A stretch of DNA of 64,000 nt from Erinaceus europaeus (GCF_950295315.1 NC_080185.1:41974887-42038886), one strand, 5' to 3'. Positions 20,935 to 33,009 are shown, counted from the first letter of the stretch. Notes: generated by a model from the letters alone, not told the origin. Translations and numbers: made by a program.

Positions 20935-21250
20935 GGGGTAGGGGTAAATAACATAATGGTTATGCAAAGAGGGTCTCATTCCTAAAGCTCCAGAGTCCCA
21001 GGTTGAATCTTCTGTACCACCATAAAGCTGAGTAGTGTTCTAGTAAAAAACAAAACAAAACAAAAAAAAAACACCCTACATTTGGCCTGAGGAGGCAGCT
21101 TAATGGTTATGCAAAATGACTTTCGTGCCTGAGGCTCAAAAGTTCTAAGGTTCAGTCTCCAGCATCACAATAAGCCAGAGCTGAGCAGTGCTCTGACCTC
21201 TTTCCCTCTGTCTTTTTTTCTTATTAAAATAAATAAACACAATATTGAAA
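20935..21250 (+). mobile_element. Two SINE-D copies (+)
   Basis: 20935-21072 ends in AAAAC units. 21085-21250 (ggcctgaggaggcagcttaa) ends ttattaaaataaataaac. A weak SINE-E-like block lies at 20745-20890. Confidence 0.75.
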
Positions 21251-21418
21251 AAAAGAAAAGCAAAAGACCCTACATGTATAATTCCTCAGTTGGTAGCACC
21301 CTTGATTGGGGCTGGGTTTCCTCTCCGGAAGCGTCAGACTTCCGGAGGCAAGTGGGAGGCTGCTCTCAGCCTGAGAAAGCTTTCAGTCTCTGTTCTCAGC
21401 CCAAAGCTGGCCTCGCTC

Positions 21419-21580
21419 AGCCACTCATCTGGTACTGGACACCAGGGTTGCTTCCAGGTTTTGACTATTACTGATTGTGCTGCTATGAATATAGGTGTAC
21501 ACAGATCTTTTTGGATGGGATGGATGTGTTTGGTTCCTTAGGATATAGTCCCAGGACCTACCCTATAACCTGGAAATGGA
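21419..21580 (-). mobile_element. L1 fragment next to a SEPTIN6 exon
   Basis: cactcatctggtactggaca to ggttccttaggatat matches the antisense L1 at 18600-18730. The last ~25 bp (ggacctaccctataacc) matches the same L1 region in the opposite orientation, so the end is folded back. It stops ~25 bp before the exon at 21605. Confidence 0.75.
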
Positions 21581-21604
21581 CATTAACCTGCTCCCTGCTC
21601 TCAG

Positions 21605-21737
21605 TTTACAGGAGACGTACGAGGCCAAGAGGAATGAGTTCTTAGGAGAGCTCCAGAAGAAAGAAGAGGAGATGAGACAGATGTTCGTCCAGAGAGTCAA
21701 AGAGAAAGAAGCTGAACTCAAAGAGGCTGAGAAAGAG
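21605..21737 (+). CDS. SEPTIN6: SEPTIN6 internal coding exon (start of C-terminal coiled coil)
   Basis: The exon has 133 nt and encodes (S)[20 protein letters not shown] to ...[13 protein letters not shown]. The acceptor is gctctcag at 21604. The donor is gtcagtgg, with C at +3 instead of the usual A or G. The charged, leucine-spaced sequence begins the C-terminal coiled coil through which SEPTIN6-group septins pair with SEPTIN7. An L1 fragment ends only about 25 bp upstream of the acceptor, so the pyrimidine tract borders repeat DNA. The frame is intact through both junctions. Confidence 0.96.
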
Positions 21738-21899
21738 GTCAGTGGACCCCAGCCGGCCGGGTGGGTGGGGAGGTAATGTGGATTCTGAACTGGGGCAGGG
21801 ACTTCCATAGACTCCGGCAAGGATGGGCCCAGTCCTAGTTGGGGGGGGAGGAGATCCCACCCAGGCTGGTGCAGAATGGCTGTGGGTTATAAGGCCCAG

Positions 21900-22345
21900 A
21901 TGTGGGGCCAGGCAGTGGTACACCTGGTTAAGCACACATATCAAAGTGCGCAGGATGCAGGTTCAAGCCCCTGGTCCCCCACCTGCAGGGGGGAAATGCT
22001 TCGCAAGTGGTGAAGCATGGCTGCAGGTGTCTCTCTTTCTCTCTCCCTTTCTATCTCCTCCTCTCTTCTCAATTTCTCTCCGGCTTTATTCAATAATAAA
22101 TAAATAAAATATTTTTTTAAAATAATTCTTGGGCAGGGATAGATAGCATAATGGTTTTGAAAAGAGATTCTCATGCCTGAGGCTCCAAAGTCCCAGGTTC
22201 GATCTCTTGCACCACTATAAGCTGAGCAGTGCTCTGATAAAAAAAAAAAAAAGGCCCAGATGTTACTCTTTCTGTGGGAGTTAGTGCTCTATAATCCCAA
22301 ATTGAATCCCCAGCACCAGCATAATCCAGAGCTGAGTAGTGCTCT
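21900..22345 (+). mobile_element. SINE-B (+), SINE-D (+), SINE-D remnant
   Basis: B 21903-22123 (tggggccaggcagtggtaca; caataataaataaataaa). D 22128-22250 (agatagcataatggttttga) with an A run. A weaker D-like copy to ~22345. Confidence 0.82.
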
Positions 22346-22412
22346 GTTTCCGTCCTTCCTTCCTTGTGCTTCGTGCCATGTGCACACACAGTGCTACCGC
22401 CTGGCCCCAAAC

Positions 22413-22480
22413 AATCTTCCCTCCCTCCCTCCCTCCCTTCCTTCCTTCCTTCCTTCCTTCCTTCCTTCCTTCCTTTCCTC

Positions 22481-22518
<38 letters not shown>

Positions 22519-22527
22519 CTTTCTGCT
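22413..22527. repeat. (CCCT)n-(CCTT)n-(CTTT)n compound microsatellite
   Basis: Three successive pyrimidine tetranucleotide arrays in 115 bp. A fragment of SINE 5' end (tgctaccgcctggcccc) lies just left. Confidence 0.95.
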
Positions 22528-22629
22528 TTTCCCTATTCAGAGTGGGTTGTCACAGATGGCAATGTTTGCTCCTGGATCTAGACATCACAGGGACATGCTA
22601 GAATGTTCTTTTACAAATAAATAAATATT

Positions 22630-22885
22630 TAAGATATATAATTAGCTTTTATTTATTAGTGACAGAAGAGGGAAGGAGGGTGGGAACCAGAGCATCACTC
22701 TAGCATATACATTGCAGGGTGTGGGCTCTAACTTGTGATTCTCATACTTTATGCACTGCACCACCTCTTTTTAACAGAGCACTGCTGAGCTCCGGTCTAT
22801 GGCAGTGCTAGAGGGATGTAACTTGAGATTTCAGATCCTTGGGCATGGAAATCTTTTGCAGAACCATTAAGCTATTGTCTCCCTT
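22630..22885 (-). mobile_element. SINE-C (-) and SINE-D (-)
   Basis: 22635-22770: ttttatttattagtgacaga, catcactctagcatatacat. 22775-22885: gagcactgctgagctccggt, cagaaccattaagctattgt. Confidence 0.75.
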
Positions 22886-22914
22886 GTTGACTATGGCCAT
22901 TGTCTCTTTTTTCT

Positions 22915-23465
22915 TTCTTTAAAAAAAATTACTGATTTAATAATGATCAACAAGATTGTAGGATAAGAGGGGTACAATTCCATGTACTTTCCGCTACCAG
23001 AGTTCCATATCCCATCCCTTCCACTGGAAGTTTCCCTATTCTTTATCCCTCTGGAGTATGGACCAAAGATCTTTATGGGGAGCAGAAGGTATGAGTTCTG
23101 GCTTCTGTAATTGCTCTGCTGGACATGGACATTGACAGGTTGATCCATATGCCCAGCCTATTTCTGTCTTTCCCTAGTAGGGTAGGGCTCTGGGGAGGTG
23201 GGGTTCCAGGACACACTGGTGATGTCATCTGCCCAGGGAAGTCAGGTTGGCATCATGGTAGCATCTGCAACTTGGTGGCTAAAAAGCATTAAGATATAAA
23301 GCAGAAAAAATGCTTAATAATCAGGTATCTAAAGGTAAGAATAGAGCAGATTTGGGGTCTTCATGTTGATAAAAGCTACGAAGTCTATTTTTAGGTATAT
23401 TCCCTGGGGCCATGACTTTACTAATTTTTGTGTGAGCCCAACAGCTAATATGCAGGTGGGATAAA
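22915..23465. mobile_element. Unclassified interspersed repeat (possible L1 3' region)
   Basis: About 550 bp starting with an A run and attactgatttaataatgat, through catatcccatcccttccact, to gctaatatgcaggtgggata. It has the texture of a mammalian L1 or LTR consensus and I recognise it as recurrent hedgehog sequence, but I cannot assign a family. It has no open frame. Confidence 0.4.
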
Positions 23466-23467
23466 TG

Positions 23468-23755
23468 TATTGTCTATTTTTCCCCCTTTTGTTGCCCTTG
23501 TTGTTTATTGTCATTGTTATTATTGTTGTTGTTACTGCTGTCGTTGGTTGTTGTTGGATAGTACAGAGAGAAATCAAGAGAGGAGGGGAAGACAGAGAGG
23601 GAGAGAAAGATAGACACCTGCAGACCTCCTTCACTGCTTGTGAAGTGACTCCCCTGCAGGTGAGGAGCCGGGGGCTTGAACTGGGATCCTGATGCCAGTC
23701 TGTGAACTTTCCGCCACGTACGCTTAATCTGCTGCGCCACCGCCCAGCTTCCTTG
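23468..23755 (-). mobile_element. SINE-A (-)
   Basis: cccccttttgttgcccttgt, ttggatagtacagagagaaa, and end gcgccaccgcccagcttcc. It abuts the L1 3' end that follows. Confidence 0.87.
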
Positions 23756-23757
23756 TC

Positions 23758-23955
23758 TAATTTTTTTTTATTTCTTTATTGGAGGTTTAATGTTTTATAG
23801 TCGACAGTAAATACAGTAGTTTGTACATCATAAGATCTCTCAGTTTTCCACATAGCAATACAACCCCCACTAGGTCCTCTGCCATCATGTTCCAGGACCT
23901 GAACTCCCCCCACCACCACCACCCCAGAGTCTTTTACTTTGGTGCAATACGGCAC
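23758..23955 (-). mobile_element. L1 3' UTR fragment (-)
   Basis: tttatagtcgacagtaaata, caatacaacccccactaggt and cagagtcttttactttggtg match the 3' UTR of the L1 at 18190-18380. Confidence 0.82.
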
Positions 23956-23964
23956 AATTTTTTT

Positions 23965-24560
23965 TTAAAGATTTATTTATGAAGAGAGCGGGGAGGGGGG
24001 AAAGAGAACACTCGATCATCACTTTGGCTTGTGCAATGCCAAGAATCCAACTCTGACTCTCATACTTGAAGAGTGCAACGCCCCATCCACTGCACCACCT
24101 CCTGGGTACTACTGGAACATTCTTCTTGTTCTCCTTTGGCTATTTGACTCTCCTCAGGGTCAGTGAAACCTCTTTGTGGTCATATCTGAAGTTTTAGGCC
24201 AGAGGAAGATAGCATAGTGGTTTGAGCAATAGACTTTTCATGCCTGAGGTTCATAAGCTCCAGGTGCTTATGAACCTCCAGGTCCTTGGTGCTGCCATCA
24301 ACCAGATGAGCATTATTTGGTTTAAAAAAAAATTGAGGTCTGTACTTATTCCATTTTTATTTTGGGGGACCACACACATGTGCCATTTCACTGCTCCCAG
24401 GCTGACTTTTTCACTCTTTTTTATTCGTGTACAGCACCAGAACTTCCCCTCTCACACATAGCGCAGTGGTACTTCCTTGGGGTACCTGGCCTTGAGCAGG
24501 GCCTCTGTGCAAGATGAGGCGTGTATGCTGCTGAGTGAGCGAGCTATCCCTTGGCCCTGC
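23965..24560. mobile_element. SINE-C (-), SINE-D (+) with hairpin, SINE-E (-)
   Basis: C on - 23965-24115. D on + from ~24192 broken by a 13-bp perfect hairpin at 24246-24278. E-like on - 24400-24560 (gtgagcgagctatcccttgg). The stretch 24560-24860 is single-copy. Confidence 0.65.
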
Positions 24561-24861
24561 TTTCCAGATAGTGAGACTGTCTTTTCCTCCCCAGTTGCAG
24601 AAGCAGTATTTGCTTTGCCTAGCTCTAGCATGGCTGAGGTGTCCTCTGGAGTCCACACTGGGCCCCTGATCAGAGGCGATCAGCAAAGGCAGGAGGTCAA
24701 CCCCTTTTCACCCCAGGGAAACTCATTGTGTAATGTTCTGACAAACAGCTTGACCTTGGGTGGCTTGACCTTGAGCCCTTAACTCTGATCTTCTGCCTCC
24801 ACAAAAAGGCAGACTAAACAGAACGACCTCCAGAGATTGTGATGACAATGAGGTGGCTTTT

Positions 24862-25360
24862 TTTTTTTTTCAAGAGTTGAACTTTGTTTATTTTTTTTCT
24901 GCCACCTAACTTATCACTGGAGCTTAGTGCCGGTATGATAACTGTATTGCTCCCAGCCATTTCCTTCTTTATTTCTAGTAGAGCCAGAAAGAAATAGAGA
25001 GGAAAAGGAGCCAGGTGATAGAGTAGCAGGTGAAGTGCAAGGATCGGCATGAGGATCCTGGTTTGAGCTCCTGGATCCCTACCTGCAGGGAGGCGGGGGA
25101 CACTTCACAGGCAGTGAAGCAGGTCTGCATGTGTCTATCTTTCTCTCCCCCCTCTCTGTCTCCCCCCCTTTCATTTCTTTCTGTCCTATCCAACAATAGC
25201 AATGGCAATAATAATAATAGCAACAACAAGGGCAACAAAATGGAAAAAATGACCTCCAGGAGAAGTGGATTCATAGTGCAGGTACCAAACCTCAGAAGTA
25301 ACCCTGGAGACGAAAAGAAAAGAAAAGAAAAGAAAAGAGAAGAAAAGAAAAGAAAAGTCA
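24862..25360. mobile_element. B-type remnant (-) invaded by SINE-A (+) with (GAAAA)n tail
   Basis: The remnant at 24862-25004 carries a long-form 3' segment. SINE-A on + runs ~25005-25312 (caggtctgcatgtgtctatc, ggagaagtggattcatagtg) and ends in ten GAAAA units (25312-25360). Confidence 0.75.
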
Positions 25361-25402
25361 TGAAACCTTTTGGCAAAGAAAAAAAGACACTATGACTTTT
25401 CT

Positions 25403-25690
25403 TTTTTTTTTTTTGTCTTTTTTTTAATTTATTCCCTTTTTGTTGCCTTTTTTAATTGTTGTAGTTATTATTGTTGTTATTGGTATCATTGTTGGATAGG
25501 ACAAAGAGAAATGGAGGGGAAGAGGAAGACAGAGAGGGGGAGAGAAAGATAGACACCTGCAGACCTGCTTCACCGCCTGTGAAGCGACTCCCCTGCAGGT
25601 GGGGAGCCGGGGGCTCGAACCGGGATCCTTACGCCGGTCCTTGAGCTTCAGCGCCACCTGCGCTCAACCACTGCGCTACCACCGACTCCC
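25403..25690 (-). mobile_element. SINE-A (-) with 15-bp target duplication
   Basis: Perfect repeats CACTATGACTTTTCT at 25388-25402 and 25691-25705 flank a near-consensus copy (gagccgggggctcgaaccgg; gcgctaccaccgactcc). It is one of the younger insertions. Confidence 0.94.
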
Positions 25691-25724
25691 CACTATGACT
25701 TTTCTAACTACCCAGTATTACCAA

Positions 25725-25768
<44 letters not shown>

Positions 25769-26370
25769 AATTTGTGGTTAATAGTTTGTGACAGGATTGT
25801 GAGATTTCAGTTAATAGTTCCATACCATGCCCACCACCTGAGTTCTGTATCCCCACCCTCCCACCTCCTAGTAATAATCACCATAGTTCTCACAGGTCTT
25901 AGAAACAGTTTGCTGGGGAGTTGGGCGGTAGCGCAGCGGGTTAAGCGCATGTGGCGCAAAGTGCAAGGACCAACTTAAGGATCCGAGTTCGAGCCCCCAG
26001 ATCCCCACCTGCAGGGGAGGCCCTTCACAGGCGGTGAAGCAGGTCTGCAGGTGTCTGTCTTTCTTTCCCCCTCTCTGTCTTCCCCTCCTCTCTCCATTTC
26101 TCTCTGTCCTATCCAACAACAACAATAATAACTACAACAATAAAAACAACAAGGGCAACAAAAGGGAAAATAAATAAAATTTAAAAAAAAGAAAGAAACA
26201 GTTTGCTGGCTTCTGTTTTGTTTTTGGTTTTTCCAGATTTACGTGTCTCCGTTCACTAGATTCCACATATGAGTAAAACTAGCTGGTAGTTGTCTTTCAC
26301 CTCTTGACCTATTTTGCTAAGCATAATCACCCCCAATTCCATCCATGTGTGGCAACTTTCTTTAAAGAAA
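25725..26370. mobile_element. (GT)n and L1 3' region (-) split by SINE-A (+)
   Basis: (GT)21 at 25725-25767, then L1-like 25768-25900. SINE-A on + at 25917-26193 is flanked by perfect 16-bp repeats AGAAACAGTTTGCTGG (25901-25916, 26194-26209). L1-like sequence resumes 26210-26370 (ttgctaagcataatcacccc). Confidence 0.88.
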
Positions 26371-26394
26371 AAAAAAAAGTAGAATGTTTTATTG

Positions 26395-27215
26395 TGAGCC
26401 GGGATTTGCTGCAGTGCAAAGAGTGTCGACCTCTCAAGCATGAGGTTCTGAGTTCGATACCCGGCATCACATGTGCCAGTGATGTGATCCTCCCTCTTTC
26501 CATCCCTCATAAATAAAAAACACTTTATTAAGCAGAATACATGGTTTTCAGACTTACTCAGCAGCAGAAACTTGGTCATAAAACAGTAGGAGGGGACTGT
26601 TTGAACCCCACCACCACTACCATGCCAAGATTACATGGGAACACCATGCCAAGGGGAAACTTCCCCAGTGGTGGAACAGTTCTATTGTATCTCTCTCCTC
26701 CTTCTGCCTCTTACACTATATCTGGCAAAACAAAGGCATCTGCTTGGAGCAATGGAATCACTCGGGCCCAAGGCCCCAGTGAAAAATAATAAGTGAGGGC
26801 TGGGTGGTAGCACATATGTTCAGTGCACAAGGATCCAAGATCAAGCCCTCAGTCCCCACCTGAATGGGGGTGATGGGTCAGGAATGGTAAGACAATGCTG
26901 CAGGTCTCGATCTCTCTCCTTCTCTATCTCCCCCTTCCCTCTCTATTTCTCTTTGTACCTATCCAGTAAATAGATAAATTAAGTTTTTTAATAATTAAGT
27001 TGGGGCCAGGCACTACTGCACCTGGTAGAGCACACATGTTACCATGCATGAGGACCTGGGTTCAAGCTCCTGGTTGCCACCTGCACGGGGGAAGCTTCAC
27101 AACTAATGAAGCAGATCTTCAGGTGTGTCTCTTTCCCCCCATCTCTCCTTCCTCTCTCAGTTTCTCTCCGTCCTATTGAATAATAAATAAATAAATAAAT
27201 AAATAAATCCGAATA
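26395..27215 (+). mobile_element. SINE-C, SINE-E-like, and two SINE-B copies (+)
   Basis: C 26395-26525 (gagttcgatacccggcatca). E-like 26585-26720. B 26797-26990. B 27002-27210 (ggggccaggcactactgcac) with AAAT tail. Confidence 0.72.
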
Positions 27216-27239
27216 ATATAAGCAAGTGAACAGAAAAGA

Positions 27240-27579
27240 AAAAAAAATTTTTTTTTGCCTCTAGGGTTATTACTGGGGCTTGATGGCTGCTGGAGGCCAT
27301 TTTTCCCTTTTTTTATTTTGTTTCGTTTTGTTGCTGTTGCCCTTGATTTTTTATTGTTATTATAGCTATTGTTGTTGTTGAATAAGACAGAGAGAAATAG
27401 GGAGAGGAGGGGAAGACACAGAGGGGGAGAGAAAGATAGACGCCTGCAGACCTGCTTCACCACTTGTAAAGTGCCCTCTCCCCTGCAAGTGGGAGCTGGG
27501 GGCTCGAACCAGGGTCCTTACACCGGTCCTTGCACTTTGCACTATGTGCACTTAACCCACTGCGCTACCGCCCAGCCCC
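27240..27579 (-). mobile_element. SINE-A long form (-) with target duplication
   Basis: Flanked by cagaaaagaaaa (27231 and 27580). The long-form 3' end (gcctctagggttattactgg) is at the left. The end is gcgctaccgcccagcccc. Confidence 0.88.
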
Positions 27580-27601
27580 CAGAAAAGAAAATCTTACGTG
27601 G

Positions 27602-27827
27602 CGGGCCAGGCGATAGCACACCTGGTTAAGCATACATATTAAACAGTTTTCAAGGATCCAGTTTCCAGCTCCTCTTCCCCACCCGCAGGGGCAAAGCTTC
27701 ATGAACAGTGAAGCAGGGCTGCAGGTGTCTCTCTTACTCACACTCTCTGTCTCTCTCTCTTTCCTTCTATTCCCTCTCAATTTCTTTGTCTCTATCTAAT
27801 AATAAATAAATTAGTGATACTTTAAAA
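27602..27827 (+). mobile_element. SINE-B (+) with target duplication
   Basis: agaaaagaaaatc occurs at 27581-27593 and again near 27829-27841, so this B used the 3' duplication of the neighbouring A as its target. The SEPTIN6 exon begins ~130 bp later. Confidence 0.82.
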
Positions 27828-27884
27828 AAGAAAAGAAAATCCCATGGTAGGAGACGGGAACTGGTCAGGACATGGCGCTCATAG

Positions 27885-28166
<282 letters not shown>

Positions 28167-28289
28167 TAAGTGATGGACTTGAGGGGCTGCTGGGGTGTTC
28201 TCTCCTCCTGCTCACCTCTTGAAGGCAGAACTTGGAGGCTGTTGGGAGTGGGGCAAGTACTGGGTATCCAGATAAGGGCTGATTTTCTT

Positions 28290-28322
28290 ATGTGGTGGGC
28301 CAGACAGTGGCACACCAACCCA

Positions 28323-28374
<52 letters not shown>

Positions 28375-28390
28375 ATACCAGGAGACCTGG
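28290..28390 (+). mobile_element. SINE-B 5' fragment with (CA)n
   Basis: tgggccagacagtggcacac followed by a 25-unit CA array (28325-28378). Confidence 0.65.
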
Positions 28391-28571
28391 AAACTGAGTC
28401 CAAGCTCTTCTGCTTGGCCTGCTAAGGAGGACTGTGAGGGAGAGGATAGCAGATACTAAAGGCAAGAAAAAAAGAAAGGAAGAAGGTGCCAAATTTTTCA
28501 AAGGAAAGAAAGCAGAAAGGAGAGAGGCACTAAGTGCAATAAGAATAAGAAGTACAAGTCTTTTTTTTTTA

Positions 28572-29340
28572 ATGTTTATTTATGAGGAGAGTCAGAAAAC
28601 CAGAGCATCATCCTGGCACATGCAATGCTGGGGATCGAACGCAGAACCTCGTGAACTCAGAACCTCATGCTGGAGAGTGCAACACTTCATCCACTGTGCC
28701 ATCTCCCAGACTGCAACGTGGAATGTCTAGAAGCTCAGGACCTCGTGCTTGAGAGTTTACAACTTTTTCTATTGTGCCACCTCCCAGATCGTGGAGAAGG
28801 ATTTTTTTTTTTTTTTGGCCACCAAGGTTCTTGCTGGGGCCTAGTGCCTGGCGCCTGCAGAGCTTCACCATTCTGGTGGCTACCCTCCCACCCCCCACCT
28901 CTATTCCAGAACACTGTTCAGCTCTGACTGACTGTGGTGCTGGAGATTGGGTATTGAACGTGGGGCCTCAGAGCCTCAGGCAAAGAAACTCTTTTTGCAG
29001 AACCACTATATTATCTCCCCAGCTCCAAAAATTTTTGACAGAGTGTGAGAGACAGAGAAAAGACACCTGCAGCACTACTCCACCATTCGTGAAGCTTCCC
29101 TCCTTGCAGGTAGGAACTAGGGAACAGAACCCAGGTCCTTGCACACGAAATTATAGGCACCACCACCACCCAGTCCTCAGAGGAAGTTGTCTTTTTAAAA
29201 TTTTAATGGGAAAAAAAGACACAGAGAGGCCAGAGCACTGCTCAGCTGTGCCTTATGGTGGTGCTAGGGGTTGAACCTACAACATTGGAGCCTCAGGCAG
29301 GAAAGTTATTTGCAGAGCCATTATGCTGTCAGCCCCAACC
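28572..29340 (-). mobile_element. Dense SINE cluster: C, C, long-form 3' end, D, B, D (all -)
   Basis: C 28572-28718; partial C 28725-28792; long-form 3' segment 28800-28905; D 28905-29025 (gaactctttttgcagaacca-like end); B 29028-29180; D 29195-29335. The stretch 29340-29880 is single-copy. Confidence 0.72.
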
Positions 29341-29897
29341 CTGGAAGGAGTCCTTACAAGGAGCCCAGGGCATTCTGAGAGACTGGAGCTGCTGTGGCTC
29401 CCAGGCCTGCTGGCTTGTCACACCGGCTACTTAACTTTCTTGCCTCCTTCTCACTGGAATGGCCAACCGAGATGCATGGCTGCTTAGCATGAGAACTGAG
29501 AGCTTGGTGGGGAGCACTCCTATGTAGTGCTATTCCTTCAGTCTGTCTCTGCCCCCTGTAACTTGATCAGGAGGGATAGCCAGGGCCTCTGGTTCTGGTG
29601 TCCAGGCTTTGCTTGCTGAGGTTCCCACTGCCTGTCCCAGAACCAGAGCAAAGCATTTCGGGTAAAACATGCAAAAAGCTAAGAGAACCCAGGGAGCCTC
29701 CAGGAAAGGAGCCTGAGGCCAGGGAACTGTCTGTGGTCAGTGTCTTGTTTGCTCCTGGCCCCAAGCTTTGGTTCTAGTCCCTGGAAGAAGGTATTTCCTT
29801 CCTTCTGCCATACCTTCTTCCGTGACAGTCTTAACAAAATTAGTGATTTCGGTGCAACAGTGAAATAGTTATATATATGTTATATTAAAAAGAGAGA

Positions 29898-30345
29898 GAG
29901 TGGTCCGGGAGGTGGCGTAAAGCAGCAGACTCTCAAGCATGAGGTCCTGAGTTCAATCCCCGGCAGCACATGTACCAGAGTGATGTCTGGCTCTTTCTCG
30001 CTCCTCCTATGTTTCTCATTAATAAATAAATAAGACTTAAAAAAGAGAGAGAGAGAGAAAAGGGGGGGGGGAGTCAGGCGGTGGCACAGCAGGTTAAGCG
30101 CATGTGGCGCAAGGTGCAAGGACAGGCCTAAGGATCCCGGTTCGAGCACCCAGCTCCCCACCTGCAGGGGAGTCGCTTCACAGGTGGTGAAGCAGGTCTG
30201 CAGGTGTCTGTCTTTCTCTCCCCCTCTCTGTCTTCCCCTCCTCTCTTCATTTCTCTCTGTCCTATCCAAGAACAACGACATCAATAACCACAGCAATGTT
30301 AAACAACAAAGGCAACGAAAGGGAAAATAAATAAAGAGAGAGAGA
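29898..30345 (+). mobile_element. SINE-C (+) and SINE-A (+)
   Basis: C 29899-30045 is close to consensus (gtggtccgggaggtggcgta, gttcaatccccggcagcaca). A 30070-30335 (gagtcaggcggtggcacagc) with CAA tail, then (GA)n. Confidence 0.88.
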
Positions 30346-30374
30346 GAGAGAGAAAGGATGGAGAAGAAGAGGAA

Positions 30375-30790
30375 GGGAGGTAGATAGCATAATGGTTATG
30401 CAAAGATTCTCTTAGGCATGAGGCTCCAATGTCCCAAGCCAAAGCTGATCAGTGCTCGGGCAAAACAAACAAACACCCACGAAGGCAGGGGAGAGGTCTG
30501 GGAGAAAGCATAGTAGTTCTGCAAAAAGATTTTTCATGCTCGAGGCACCAAAGATCCTAGGTTCAATCCCCAGCACCAACACAACCCAAAACTGAGTAGT
30601 GCTCTGGTAGGAAAAAATAGCAATAATAATAAAATATGGAAGGAAGAGGTGAAGAGAGAAAAACAGGAAGAGAGGGAAAGGCAGAACCAAGGAAAGAAGG
30701 GAAGGAAAATTTCTGGACCAGGCTGTAGCTTGCTGGAGCACGTATTCCCCATGTGTGAGCCCTGGATTTTGTCCCCAGCCCCCCCTTGGC
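30375..30790 (+). mobile_element. Two SINE-D (+) and a SINE-E (+)
   Basis: D 30378-30470, D 30492-30635 (gggagaaagcatagtagttc), E-like 30705-30795. The stretch 30800-31795 is single-copy with a G run at 31293-31304. Confidence 0.7.
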
Positions 30791-31795
30791 CCACCACATA
30801 TAATTTGAATATTCTCACCAATCAGCCCAGAGATATTTGTTAATTCAGTCATAGCACTCTTTAAGATTCACTGCCAACTTAGTTTTGGGATGAAATTTCA
30901 AAGAGCCTGGGGGTGGGGGTGGGAGTATGCCTCTTTAGACAATGGACTGGTGCATTCCTCACCTGGGGTGTTTGTTAACATGGCCCCTGGGCCACGCTGC
31001 GGGTGGAAACTGGTGGGGAGGAAGCCTCCCTTTTTTTTTTCTCCAGATCCCACTAGTAGTATATTCTCCATCATATCTGGGTGTTCAGTGGAAGTTCTTC
31101 CCAGCCAGCCTTTTTCCCAGTTGTCTCAGATCAGCGGACTCTCTAGCCCTGACCTGGGCAGAAACTCTTTAGCAAGAGAGATACACCTCTCTCCAGTCTC
31201 CAGAAATGGATTATATTTAAACCTTCTAGAGTCACAGGTTCCCGGATTTTCTTTGGCTATTCTTCCAGAGGCTAAGATAGAGCAGCAGTATTGGGGGGGG
31301 GGGCGGAGGTGTCCCCACTCCTTCTACCATCGCTTGACCTCTAATTCTTCCTGGTATGTATCCCTTCCTAATATTTGATCCCTCTCCCAAGCTCAATCCA
31401 ACCTTCATCAGCTCTTACTGTTTTACAGTTAACTCTGCTGTTTGCTGCATGCTGCATGAGGCCCGGGGTCCTGGTAAGCTTTGTTAACTCTCAGTAGAAC
31501 TGGCAGTGACTTCTAAAACATACCACCCCCCAAATCTCACCCAACACACAGAGCTAATCATGAAAGCAGCTGTGGGCTCCATTTCCCCATCTCCCCGTAA
31601 CTGGGCTCCTCTGTAACTTTCAGTTTCAAGGACTAGTCTGATAGGACTGTGACTGTGTGTGTGGAATGTCCGCTTACTGGAAAGCGGAATGTTTCTAGAT
31701 TTTGGCTGCTAGAATAGCTGAGTACCATAGGAAGACCCCTGTGATCAATATTCTTTAAACATTCAACAATTACTCTTTATTAAAAACATTACATT

Positions 31796-32450
31796 GGGAG
31801 TCGGGCTGTAGCTCAATGGGTTTAGTGCACGCGGTGCAAAGTGCAAGGACTGGCCTATGGATCCCGGTTCAAGGCTCCCGGCTCCCCACCTGCAGGGGAG
31901 TCGCTTCACAGGCGGTGAAGCAGGTCTGCAGGTGTCTTATCTTTCTCTCTCCCTCTCTGTCTTCCCCTCCTCTCTCCATTTCTCTCTGTCCTACCAACAA
32001 TGACAACATCAATAACAACAATAATAACTACAACAACAATGAAAAACAAGGGCAACAAAAGGAAAAATAAATAATTATTTTAAAAAAAACATTGGGGGGT
32101 CGGACGGTAGCACAGCGGGTTAAGCGCATGTGGTGCAAAGCACAAGGACCAACATAAGGGTCCCGGTTCAAGTCCCCAGATCCCCACCTGCAGGGGAGTC
32201 GGAGTCACTTCACAGGTGGTGAAGCAGGTCTGCAGGTATCTATCTTTTTCTTCCCCTCTCTGTCTTCCCCTCCTCTCTCCATTTCTCTCTTTCCTATCCA
32301 ACAACAAACAACATCAACAACAACAGCAACAATAATAAACACAACAAGGCTACAACAACAAGGGCAACAAAAGGGGGAAAATGGCTTCTAGGAGCAGTGG
32401 ATTCATGGTGCAGGCACTACGCCCCAGCAATAACCCTGGTGGCAATATAT
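31796..32450 (+). mobile_element. Two SINE-A copies (+) in tandem
   Basis: 31797-32087 (gggagtcgggctgtagctca). 32092-32450 long form (ggggtcggacggtagcacag, gagcagtggattcatggtgc) ending in (AT)n. Confidence 0.88.
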
Positions 32451-32454
32451 ATAT

Positions 32455-32990
32455 ATATATTTCATTGATTTATTAGTGAGAGAAAAACAAGGGAGAGAGA
32501 GAGAGAGAGAACCAGAGCATCCCTGGTACATATGATGCCCAGCCTCAAATTCAGGACCTCATGCTTGAGAGTCTGGACACTTTTATCTATGCACCACATT
32601 CTGTGCTGCATGATCAATTTTTTAAAAGAATTTATTTATTCATGAGAAAGATAGGGAAAAAAAACCAGACATCACTCTGGTACATGTGCTGCCAGGGATT
32701 GAACTCAGGACCTCAAGGTTGCGAATCCAGTGCTTTATCCACTGCGCCACCTCCCGGACCCACCTGCAAGATCAATTTTTTTAAGTTCTGATTTGGGCTA
32801 CTTTTTTCTTTTACTTTTGAAAGAAGCTTAAATGTTGCCTCACTGATTCCCTCTGGTGGCTGTTTCTTTTTTAAACCAGAGCACTACTCAGCTCTAATAT
32901 ATGATGGTGCTGAGGATTGAACCTGCGACACTGGAACCTCAGGCATGAAGGCCTGTTGCACTGCCAATAGTGCTATCTCCTCAACCTGAA
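32455..32990 (-). mobile_element. SINE-C, SINE-C, SINE-D (all -)
   Basis: 32455-32605; 32620-32762 near-consensus (ctgcgccacctcccggaccc); D 32872-32990. Confidence 0.8.
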
Positions 32991-33009
32991 GAAATCTTTT
33001 TTCTTTTTT

